A stretch of 5,140 nt of DNA from Synechococcus sp. CPC35 (lineage in GTDB: Bacteria > Cyanobacteriota > Cyanobacteriia > PCC-6307 > Cyanobiaceae), in contig NYUU01000085.1 in NCBI GenBank assembly GCA_002684175.1, positions 3,141-8,280 of the forward strand. The letters run 5' to 3'. Numbering within the stretch: the stretch's first letter is position 1; every line of letters begins with the position of its first letter. The position numbers and the translations under genes are program-made. Shown here piece after piece: positions 1 through 5,140 of the stretch. A model generated the notes under the pieces. It was not told the DNA's origin, ran no database searches, and was given only the letters and a program-made list of their open reading frames with translations.

Positions 1-461
1 AATCCAACCCTGACGGCTGCCATCGGTCCGTTGAAGGGAATGCCTGCGAGCAGGGTTGCGATGGAGGCTCCGGTGACCGCAAGAACATCAGCAGGGACTC
101 GCTCATCGAGCGACAGGCATGTGGCGACAACCTGAAGGTCATCGCGCATCCACCCCGGGAAGAGTGGTCTCATCGGCCTGTCGATCAGGCGTGCAGTGAG
201 CGTTGCGCGTTCCGGTGGACGTCCTTCACGACGCGGGTAGCTGCCTGGAATTCGCCCTGCTGCGTAAAGGCGTTCCTCGTAGTCACAGATCAGCGGAAGA
301 AAGTCGATCCCTTCGCGTCCGCCGGAGCGGGTGGCAGTGACGAGAACAGCTGTGTCTCCACACTCGACAAGAACGGATCCCCCTGCTTGAGGGGCGAAGC
401 GTCCGGTGGTCAGTCGAATCTCGCGTCCATCAAACGAGATCGACTGGGTTTGTCCTTGCAC
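1..461 (-). CDS. pnp: Polyribonucleotide nucleotidyltransferase (PNPase), N-terminal part, cut by window edge
   Basis: PNPase is a trimeric, phosphate-dependent 3'-to-5' exoribonuclease that also adds 3' tails; in cyanobacteria it is thought to do the RNA polyadenylation as well as the degradation. The 153 visible codons cover the first RNase PH domain. Recognisable family segments are [19 protein letters not shown] (8-26), the RNA-contacting [12 protein letters not shown] (71-82) and [14 protein letters not shown] (91-104). The second, catalytic RNase PH domain and the KH and S1 domains would lie beyond the left edge. The start is GTG at 459-461: an in-frame TAA (468-470) sits three codons upstream, and a good Shine-Dalgarno precedes the GTG, so no earlier start is possible. 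It is separated from rpsN by an intrinsic terminator, so it probably has its own promoter, which I could not locate. The identity is near certain; only the 3' end is missing. Confidence 0.96.
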   Translation of the reverse strand, partial: MQGQTQSISFDGREIRLTTGRFAPQAGGSVLVECGDTAVLVTATRSGGREGIDFLPLICDYEERLYAAGRIPGSYPRREGRPPERATLTARLIDRPMRPLFPGWMRDDLQVVATCLSLDERVPADVLAVTGASIATLLAGIPFNGPMAAVRVG

Positions 462-472
462 GACGGTTTATG

Positions 473-477
473 TCCTT
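473..477 (-). promoter_or_regulatory. Shine-Dalgarno site of pnp, supporting the GTG start
   Basis: AAGGA on the minus strand lies 11 nt before the GTG at 459-461. With the in-frame TAA at 468-470 it fixes the pnp start. It is the clearest Shine-Dalgarno in the window; the other genes have weak ones or none. Confidence 0.75.
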
Positions 478-478
478 T

Positions 479-498
479 TGTCAATCGGTAGTTTGACA
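479..498 (-). promoter_or_regulatory. Inverted repeat in the pnp leader region
   Basis: Two perfect 6-base arms, TGTCAA (479-484) and TTGACA (493-498), are separated by 8 bases. The repeat sits directly upstream of the pnp Shine-Dalgarno. It could be an RNA stem in the leader or a protein-binding operator. In enterobacteria the pnp leader folds into a stem cut by RNase III as part of PNPase autocontrol; extending that idea here is only an inference. The stem is short and half A/U, so it could be chance. Confidence 0.35.
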
Positions 499-517
499 CT
501 TCACGGTTGCGATCCAC

Positions 518-543
518 AAGAAAGGGGAGGCCCAGACCTCCCC
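518..543 (-). terminator. Rho-independent terminator after rpsN
   Basis: Read on the minus strand, a perfect 7-bp stem GGGGAGG / CCTCCCC (543-537 paired with 530-524) encloses a 6-base loop, and the T-rich run TTTCTT follows at once. It begins 27 nt after the rpsN stop. On the plus strand no T-run follows the stem, so it is directional. It should end the serS-rseP-rpsN transcript and isolate pnp, which starts about 57 nt further on. Confidence 0.88.
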
Positions 544-570
544 ATGAATCACGGACCTGTTCAGAACGAT

Positions 571-873
571 TCACCAGCTTGATTTCACAACACCAGGAAG
601 TTCACCCTTGTGGGCACGATCACGAAGCTGGTTGCGGCACAGCCCGAAATCCCTGTAAACGCCCCTGGGCTTGCCCGTGGCCCAGCAACGGTTCCTGACA
701 CGATTCCGAGCACTGTTACGAGGCAATGCCTGAATCTTGCGATGAATCTCGAGTCGATCCATCGGATCACCGGCTGCATGGAAGGCCGCCATTAGTGCTC
801 CGCGCTTGGCTGCGTAACGCTCAACAATCTTTTTGCGCTTCACATCACGAGCAATCATCGACTTCTTGGCCAT
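571..873 (-). CDS. rpsN: 30S ribosomal protein S14
   Basis: S14 is a late-assembling protein of the 30S head that contacts 16S rRNA near S3 and S10. The 100-residue product has the usual length of the long, zinc-free bacterial form. It begins [10 protein letters not shown] and ends with the conserved block [15 protein letters not shown] (66-80) and the tail [10 protein letters not shown]. The two cysteines (63 and 79) do not form the CxxC pairs of the short zinc form. The ATG at 871-873 gives the expected N-terminus. No good Shine-Dalgarno precedes it; a weak hairpin lies there instead. The gene starts 56 nt after the rseP stop, so it is probably cotranscribed with rseP, and a strong terminator follows. 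It is not inside an S10/spc cluster in this window, which as I recall is usual for cyanobacteria. Confidence 0.97.
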   Translation of the reverse strand: MAKKSMIARDVKRKKIVERYAAKRGALMAAFHAAGDPMDRLEIHRKIQALPRNSARNRVRNRCWATGKPRGVYRDFGLCRNQLRDRAHKGELPGVVKSSW

Positions 874-886
874 GCAGCTGAAATCA

Positions 887-906
887 CCGGCTGAATATCA
901 AGCCAG
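887..906 (-). promoter_or_regulatory. Weak hairpin just upstream of the rpsN start
   Basis: On the minus strand CTGGCT (906-901) can pair with AGCCGG (892-887) over an 8-base loop, a 6-bp stem with one G-U pair, ending 13 nt before the rpsN ATG. It overlaps or borders the place where a Shine-Dalgarno would lie, and no clear one is present. It might be a translational control element for S14, but it is small and could be chance. Confidence 0.25.
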
Positions 907-929
907 CTTACATGGCAGGCCTGAATGCC

Positions 930-2012
930 TCAGCGTGAGATCAGCTGCTGGACCAGGGGCAGCTGCGTCGTGTCACGAACGATCAGCACCAGGGTGAGAG
1001 CCATCAGCAGAAGAAAACCTGACTGCACGAAAACCATCTGAAGACGTTCAGGGACCGGGCGGCCAAACAGAGCCTGGATCATCAGCAGCAGTAACTGCCA
1101 TCCATCGAGAAGCGGAATCGGCAGCGAATTCAGCACTCCCAGGTTGATTGAGATCAGGGCTGTGAACAGCACAAGTCCGCTCCCTCCCTGCTGGCTGAGC
1201 TGAGCTCCCATTTCGACAATTTTCACCGGCCCGCTGACCTGTTCGGCCGTTGCACTGAAATTCGTGATCAGTCCCGTGTAACCCCTGATCGTCTGGTTCA
1301 AAAGAATGTTGAACTGATCGCCGGTCGTGTTCAGAAGTTCCCCTGGTCCCTTCACCGGCCTGTTTTCACCTGTGATGTTTGCCTGCAGCTGAGCACCGAT
1401 CCTTCCCTGGCCCTGTTGATCAGCGGGGCGAAGGCTGATCGACTGACGTTCGTTCCGATCAAGTCGTTCCAGGGTGAGAGTTTTGTTCGGAGATGCCTGA
1501 ACGGTGCGCACCATGGATGCAACGCCGGGCTGTCCTGCCTCCAGTGCGACGGCATCAATGGACAGGATGCGATCTCCGGATCGAAGTCCAGCCTGTTCAG
1601 CGGCACCTCCGGGTTGCACCATTGCCACGAGCACCCCGGGCGCCGGAGCTGCCGGCACACCAGAGATCGCCGCCTGGCCGAACAAAACCAGCAGAGCAAG
1701 AGCAAAATTGGCAAGCACTCCTGCCGCTGTGACAAGGGCCTGCTGGGGGATGGGGCGGTTCCTCAGCAGGTCTGGGTCTGAGGCATCAATGGTGGTGTCG
1801 TTTTCAACATCCGGGAAGGCGACGAACCCCCCAAGGGGAAGGACCCGCAGGGCATAGGTCACGCCATGGCGCTGGCGTTTGATCAGAGCCGGGCCGAAAC
1901 CGATCGAAAAACCACTGACGCGGATTCCCTGAAGCGTGGCAGCGAGAAAGTGACCGGCCTCATGGACGACGATCAGCAGTTCAAGCACGAGGAGGGCTGC
2001 AAAGACATTCAT
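930..2012 (-). CDS. rseP: RseP-like site-2 intramembrane zinc metalloprotease (M50 family, PDZ domain)
   Basis: This is a membrane-embedded protease of the M50B family, which cleaves transmembrane substrates such as anti-sigma factors inside the bilayer; the substrate here is unknown. The 360-residue protein starts with a hydrophobic helix carrying the zinc motif HEAGH (17-21). It continues with GFSIGFGPALI (34-44) and LPLGGFVAFPDVE (58-70), a second membrane helix (about 92-113), one PDZ domain (about 125-197, with GGAAEQAGLRSGDRILSIDA), then NSLPIPLLDGW (295-305) and a last helix (about 328-346). H17, E18, H21 and D303 are the expected zinc and catalytic residues. One PDZ domain rather than the two of E. 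coli RseP is common outside proteobacteria. W305 stands where the family usually has Gly. The ATG at 2010-2012 follows the serS stop by 22 nt, so the two genes are surely cotranscribed. Function in regulated proteolysis is inferred from the family. Confidence 0.95.
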   Translation of the reverse strand: MNVFAALLVLELLIVVHEAGHFLAATLQGIRVSGFSIGFGPALIKRQRHGVTYALRVLPLGGFVAFPDVENDTTIDASDPDLLRNRPIPQQALVTAAGVLANFALALLVLFGQAAISGVPAAPAPGVLVAMVQPGGAAEQAGLRSGDRILSIDAVALEAGQPGVASMVRTVQASPNKTLTLERLDRNERQSISLRPADQQGQGRIGAQLQANITGENRPVKGPGELLNTTGDQFNILLNQTIRGYTGLITNFSATAEQVSGPVKIVEMGAQLSQQGGSGLVLFTALISINLGVLNSLPIPLLDGWQLLLLMIQALFGRPVPERLQMVFVQSGFLLLMALTLVLIVRDTTQLPLVQQLISR

Positions 2013-2034
2013 ACAGCCATCCGCTCAGGGCTGG

Positions 2035-3312
2035 TCATTCTGGCTGTAAGCGATCGCAGCCGACGTAAGGAACCAGTGCTTTGGGCAGAAGAACGCTTCC
2101 ATCCGCCTGCTGGCCGGTTTCCAGAAGAGCAGCCATTGTTCTGCCAACTGCAAGGCCGCTTCCATTGAGTGTGTGGACCAGTTGTGTGTTCTTGTCCTTT
2201 TTGGTGCGGATGGAGGATCGCCTGGCCTGGAAATCTCCGCAGATGCTGCAGCTGGAGATCTCCCGATAAGCGCCTGCCCCTGGAAGCCAGACCTCAAGGT
2301 CAAACGTGCGTTGAGCTGAGAAGCCGATATCTGCTGTGCAGAGATCCAGAACTCTGTAAGGGAGTTCGAGGGCTTGCAGGATCGCCTCTGCATCGGCGGT
2401 GATCTGCTCATGGCTGCCCTCGGATTGATCCGGATGCACGAACCAGTACAGCTCCACCTTGTTGAACTGATGAAGGCGGATCAGTCCCCGAGTGTCTCTG
2501 CCGTAACTGCCTGCCTCCCGTCGGAAGCAGGGGCTGTACGCCACATAGCGCAGCGGCAGCTGATCGGCTGGAATGATCTCATCACGATGCAGCGAAGTCA
2601 GAGGTACTTCTGCGGTGGGTGTCAGCCATAGATCGTCATCGGCACAACGAAAGCTTTCTTCGGCGAATTTCGGTAACTGTCCCGAACCAGTCAGGCTTGC
2701 GGTGTTGACCAGAACAGGGGGCAACACCTCCCGATAGCCCTTGGCCGTGTGCTGATCCAGCATGAAATTGATCAGGGCTCTCTCCAGGCGAGCGCCTTGT
2801 CCCATAAGGGTGATGAAGCGGCTCTGGGCGATGCGGACGGAACGTTCGGTGTCGAAGAGATTCAAGCGTTCAGCGATCTGCCAGTGCTCCTCGAGGCCTT
2901 GCTCCTGACGCAGGGTTCCCCAGCTCCGCAGTTCGACATTGTCGACTTCGCTGCTGCCATCAGGGCATTTCTCTGAAGGCGGATTTGGGTAGGTGAGTAG
3001 TTGCTCCCGGATCTGTGATGTGAGGATTTTTTCCTCATTTTCCAGAACAGAAACCTTTTTTTTGATGAAATTGCCTTCATCTCGCAGAGAAACAATCTCT
3101 GTCCCCCCAGGATCTGCTCCGTCCTTGATCTTCAGCCCCACCTCCTTCCCGATGCGATTGCCCTGCGCTTGAAGGGTGCTTCGCTCTTCCTCAAGCTGCC
3201 GATGCTGCTGGAGAATTACCTGGAGTTTTGTTAGATCAACGGCGTGGCCCCTTCGCCCGATCTGCCGGGCAATTGCAACAGGGTTGTCTCGGACGAGACG
3301 TTGATCGATCAC
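2035..3312 (-). CDS. serS: Seryl-tRNA synthetase
   Basis: This class II synthetase charges tRNA(Ser) with serine using ATP and also makes Ser-tRNA(Sec) where selenocysteine is used. The 425-residue length is typical. Residues 1-105 form the long antiparallel coiled-coil arm that grips the extra arm of tRNA(Ser), starting MIDQRLVRDNPVAIARQ. The catalytic core has motif 1 near 180-200, the serine-binding TPTAEVPLT (231-239), motif 2 FRREAGSYGRDTRGLIRLHQF (263-283), EISSCSICGDFQARR (351-365) and motif 3 GSGLAVGRTMAALLE (384-398). The start is GTG at 3310-3312: an in-frame TGA (3316-3318) two codons upstream excludes any earlier start, and the N-terminus matches the family. Only a partial Shine-Dalgarno (AGG) precedes it. 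It lies 41 nt after the small membrane gene and 22 nt before rseP. A run of eight A residues in the coding strand falls in the arm. Confidence 0.98.
   Translation of the reverse strand: MIDQRLVRDNPVAIARQIGRRGHAVDLTKLQVILQQHRQLEEERSTLQAQGNRIGKEVGLKIKDGADPGGTEIVSLRDEGNFIKKKVSVLENEEKILTSQIREQLLTYPNPPSEKCPDGSSEVDNVELRSWGTLRQEQGLEEHWQIAERLNLFDTERSVRIAQSRFITLMGQGARLERALINFMLDQHTAKGYREVLPPVLVNTASLTGSGQLPKFAEESFRCADDDLWLTPTAEVPLTSLHRDEIIPADQLPLRYVAYSPCFRREAGSYGRDTRGLIRLHQFNKVELYWFVHPDQSEGSHEQITADAEAILQALELPYRVLDLCTADIGFSAQRTFDLEVWLPGAGAYREISSCSICGDFQARRSSIRTKKDKNTQLVHTLNGSGLAVGRTMAALLETGQQADGSVLLPKALVPYVGCDRLQPE
2050..2057. repeat. HIP1 octamer GCGATCGC in the 3' end of serS
   Basis: This is an exact copy of the cyanobacterial highly iterated palindrome. 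It encodes part of Cys-Asp-Arg near the SerRS C-terminus. A second copy lies at 4240-4247. HIP1 is very frequent in many cyanobacteria but, as I recall, sparse in marine picocyanobacteria. Confidence 0.6.
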
Positions 3313-3353
3313 GGTTCAGCCTGCGACAGCGCCGGCAGCCTATGGCAGTCGCT

Positions 3354-3515
3354 TCAGAGCACCTGGCCAACCATCACGGCTGCAACAGCTGAAAAAACAG
3401 TGATTCCCAAGGCGGTCAATGGGTTCTGACCCTGTGCAACGGCGACTGTTGTGATCACTCCTGCACCCAGGCAGGCGACACAGAGCTGAGTGGTCAGGTC
3501 GTTATGGCGCTCCAC
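3354..3515 (-). CDS. Small two-helix membrane protein of unknown function
   Basis: A 53-codon reading frame with a GTG start fills most of the space between the AAA+ gene and serS. The N-terminus MERHNDLTT holds all the clearly charged residues (E2, R3, H4, D6); the rest is uncharged and splits into two hydrophobic stretches, about 11-28 (with C12 and C15) and 34-53, joined by a short QGQNP turn (28-32). This is the pattern of a small integral membrane hairpin. An in-frame TGA lies six codons before the GTG (3531-3533), so the GTG is the only plausible start. There is no clear Shine-Dalgarno. It follows the AAA+ stop by 78 nt and precedes serS by 41 nt, in the same direction. I do not recognise a named family and assign no function. 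The hydrophobic pattern, the good fit in the gap and cyanobacterial-looking composition favour a real gene over a chance frame. Confidence 0.68.
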   Translation of the reverse strand: MERHNDLTTQLCVACLGAGVITTVAVAQGQNPLTALGITVFSAVAAVMVGQVL

Positions 3516-3527
3516 GTTGGACTGGCG

Positions 3528-3556
3528 ATTTCATGGACCGTAGGGAGTGCTGTGAA
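3528..3556 (-). promoter_or_regulatory. Candidate sigma-70 type promoter before the small membrane gene and serS
   Basis: On the minus strand TTCACA (3556-3551, five of six consensus bases) is followed after exactly 17 bases by TGAAAT (3533-3528, four of six). Transcription would begin near 3521, only about six bases before the GTG of the small gene, giving an almost leaderless mRNA; this would fit the missing Shine-Dalgarno. It could equally serve serS and the genes behind it. This is a consensus match only. Confidence 0.33.
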
Positions 3557-3593
3557 GTCTGTGTTCCTTAATCGTCTGCTTTGTTACGCCGCG

Positions 3594-5084
3594 TCAGGCT
3601 TCGTTACCTACGGCAACAGAGGCAGGACGCGCTCTGCCCGCAGAAGCCCATTGCTTGAGCCGTTCCAGGGATTCGCTGGCAGTGCGGGAGAGAGGAATGA
3701 GCTGCGAGGCAGCCCGGATCAGATCGGTTTCGCTCAGTTCACGGTTTTCTGCGAAAGCAAGGTGCATCGCTTCGATCACCGTCTGCTCAAGCTCGGCACC
3801 AGAAAAGCCTCCGCTTCGGCTCACAACTGTCTCGAGAGGCAGATTCAGGCCGGGGCGACGCTGTTGAAGATGCAGGTTGAGGATGCTCAGGCGTTCCGTC
3901 GTGCTGGGAAGGTCAAGCAGAAAAATCTCGTCAAAACGCCCCTTTCGCAGCAATTCCGGAGGGAGTTGCTCCACACCGTTGGCCGTGGCCACGACGAACA
4001 CCGGAGATCGTTTCTCGGCCATCCAGGTGAGCACATTCGCCAGCACCCGCTGGCTCGTTCCACCATCGCTGCGCCCATCGCCTCCGAATCCCTTGTCAAT
4101 CTCATCGATCCAGAGCACACAAGGTGACATGGCCTCGGCCCGCTGAATCATGTCTCGGGTGCGGGCTTCACTGGCTCCAACGAGACCCGCAAACAATCGA
4201 CCCACATCAAGTCGAAGCAGCGGCATTGACCAATTGCCTGCGATCGCTTTTGCCGTGAGGGATTTGCCCGTTCCCTGCGGACCGACCAGAAGCACCCCCC
4301 TGGGAACAGGCAAGCCGAAGCGGCGAGCCTCTTCCGAGAACGCCCGGTGGCGCTGATCCATCCAACTCTTCAGCACATCAAGACCGCCGATCGCCTCTGT
4401 ACCGGCTTCCGTGGAGCAGAACTCGAGCACTTCACTCCTGGCGATGGTCTGACGTTTTTCCTCCAGCACTTCTGTCAGGTCCTCTTCTCCGAGCTTTCCA
4501 CGCCTTGCCAGTGCGCGGGCGGCCACCTGTCTGACACGCATTTCACTGAGACCGCTGCAGGCCATGGTCAGTGCGTCCAGAACCCGATGATCGAGCGGAT
4601 GACCGCTGCTTTTGCTGATGCTGCTGATCAGTTGGCGGAGATCCTCCGGATCAGGAAGCGGCAGATCCAGAAGAGTCAGTGCCTCTTCCAGCTCTCCCGG
4701 TGGTGTCCACTGGCCGCAGCAGAGCACGAGATTGTGGGGGGTGCGTCGCAGTGATCCTTCAAGATTCCTGAGCATCCTCGCTACGCCGGGATCGTCACAG
4801 AATCGATGGAAATCCTTGGCCAGGAGCAGGGTTGGACTGGCCGTGTCGAGCTGCTGAAGCCACTGCAGCACCGCCATCGGTTGTCGACTTCCCAGCCCTT
4901 CGGCATTGAGAACCCCGCTCAACCCGTCGATGAAGTTCCAGCAGGCAACCCTCCTCTGCAGCCGATTGGCTGCCTGATCGAGCAGGGCCTCCACCCTTGA
5001 CTCCTCACTGCTGCGGATCCAGATCAGTGGAGTTCTGGCCCTCACCAGCAGATCGAGTTGATTGCTCCATGTCGCACTGCTCAT
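3594..5084 (-). CDS. Ycf46-family AAA+ ATPase
   Basis: The 496-residue protein matches the Ycf46-type AAA+ family (COG0464-like), present in cyanobacteria and some algal plastids; a Synechocystis member has been linked to CO2 use, but the molecular role is not settled. Residues 1-205 form a divergent N-terminal part without a Walker A, possibly a decayed ATPase fold (IWIRSSEESRVEALL at 21-35, LLLAKDFHRFCDD at 86-98). The hallmark linker EEKRQTIARSEVLEF (208-222) precedes the AAA+ module: Walker A GPQGTGKS (268-275), Walker B VLWIDEID (323-330), sensor-1 ATAN (366-369), arginine-finger region LLRKGRFDE (378-386) and sensor-2 region GGFSGAELE (425-433). All nucleotide-handling residues look intact. 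I chose ATG 5082-5084 because it overlaps the upstream stop as ATGA, which implies translational coupling. An in-frame TTG at 5127-5129 would add 15 residues that lie inside the upstream gene. The slr0374-like and Slr0480-like subfamilies cannot be told apart by eye. Confidence 0.93.
   Translation of the reverse strand: MSSATWSNQLDLLVRARTPLIWIRSSEESRVEALLDQAANRLQRRVACWNFIDGLSGVLNAEGLGSRQPMAVLQWLQQLDTASPTLLLAKDFHRFCDDPGVARMLRNLEGSLRRTPHNLVLCCGQWTPPGELEEALTLLDLPLPDPEDLRQLISSISKSSGHPLDHRVLDALTMACSGLSEMRVRQVAARALARRGKLGEEDLTEVLEEKRQTIARSEVLEFCSTEAGTEAIGGLDVLKSWMDQRHRAFSEEARRFGLPVPRGVLLVGPQGTGKSLTAKAIAGNWSMPLLRLDVGRLFAGLVGASEARTRDMIQRAEAMSPCVLWIDEIDKGFGGDGRSDGGTSQRVLANVLTWMAEKRSPVFVVATANGVEQLPPELLRKGRFDEIFLLDLPSTTERLSILNLHLQQRRPGLNLPLETVVSRSGGFSGAELEQTVIEAMHLAFAENRELSETDLIRAASQLIPLSRTASESLERLKQWASAGRARPASVAVGNEA
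4240..4247. repeat. HIP1 octamer GCGATCGC inside the AAA+ gene
   Basis: Exact palindrome falling in the Lys-Ala-Ile-Ala stretch just after the Walker A motif. It is the second of two copies in the window. Confidence 0.6.
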
Positions 5085-5140
5085 GGCTGTTCGGGATCTG
5101 ATGTCCGCAGCTGTTTGAGGGCGTCCCAACGGGGATCCGA
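5081..5140 (-). CDS. C-terminal end of an upstream gene, possibly YceD/DUF177 family
   Basis: Only the last 19 codons and the TGA are in the window. The frame is open to the right edge and reads SDPRWDALKQLRTSDPEQP. Its stop overlaps the AAA+ start as ATGA, the classic arrangement for coupled genes. A terminal block like DPRWxALKxL is typical of YceD/DUF177 proteins, which are linked to 23S rRNA accumulation or processing; this assignment rests on one short motif and is tentative. That it is a real coding end is much better supported, by the overlap and by the absence of any other sensible use of this stretch. Confidence 0.6.
   Translation of the reverse strand, partial: SDPRWDALKQLRTSDPEQP

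Noticed and set aside
479..484. Perfect -35 hexamer TTGACA on the minus strand before pnp.
   Set aside because: The matching -10 would fall on the start codon with no consensus, and the hexamer is one arm of the inverted repeat, so it is unlikely to be a promoter box.
906..942. Possible rpsN promoter with TGTAAG as a -10 box.
   Set aside because: The hexamer 17 bases upstream matches the -35 consensus at only one position, so I could not support it.
1416..1857. Several plus-strand open frames of 79-121 codons opposite rseP.
   Set aside because: They are antisense to the PDZ and membrane part of a clear protease gene, overlap each other in different frames and show no family features.
2013..2034. 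Tiny ATG-GCT-GTA-TGA frame overlapping the rseP start by ATGA.
   Set aside because: Three codons in a 22-nt spacer is likely chance; nothing supports a leader peptide.
2862..3095. 77-codon minus-strand frame inside serS in a shifted frame.
   Set aside because: Its product is a low-complexity basic sequence from reading the coiled-coil arm out of frame; no start signal supports it.
3504..4127. 207-codon open frame on the plus strand, antisense to the 3' part of the AAA+ gene and the small gene.
   Set aside because: It runs opposite to a well-supported ATPase gene, its product has no recognisable domain or sensible composition, and such long shadows are expected opposite GC-rich codons.
5085..5129. 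TTG-started 15-residue N-terminal extension of the AAA+ protein.
   Set aside because: The stretch is the coding end of the upstream gene, and the ATGA overlap gives a better start.

Overview
The window looks like chromosomal core DNA from a marine picocyanobacterium of the Synechococcus/Cyanobium type. I infer this from protein character: a Ycf46-type AAA+ ATPase, a site-2 protease of cyanobacterial style, and an S14 gene lying outside the S10/spc cluster. The moderately GC-rich composition and very tight gene packing fit. Genus-level placement is an inference from memory and was not computed. All genes lie on the minus strand, so transcription runs from position 5140 towards position 1. I see no mobile element, CRISPR array, tRNA or rRNA.

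In order of transcription the window holds:
- the last 19 codons of an upstream gene (5081-5140), whose C-terminus resembles YceD/DUF177 proteins;
- a Ycf46-family AAA+ ATPase (3594-5084), overlapping that gene by ATGA;
- a 53-residue, two-helix membrane protein with a GTG start (3354-3515);
- serS, seryl-tRNA synthetase, also with a GTG start (2035-3312);
- an RseP-like M50 intramembrane protease (930-2012), 22 nt after serS;
- rpsN, ribosomal protein S14 (571-873), followed by a clear intrinsic terminator (518-543);
- the first 153 codons of pnp, polynucleotide phosphorylase (1-461), with a GTG start and a good Shine-Dalgarno, running off the left edge.

Short gaps and the single terminator suggest one long transcription unit ending after rpsN, possibly with an internal promoter before the small membrane gene. 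pnp then starts a new unit. The theme is translation and RNA metabolism (SerRS, S14, PNPase, perhaps YceD) together with membrane proteolysis and a photosynthesis-associated AAA+ protein. I find no convincing novel multi-gene system. The items most worth a second look are the small membrane gene, the start of the AAA+ gene, and two leader inverted repeats before pnp and rpsN.
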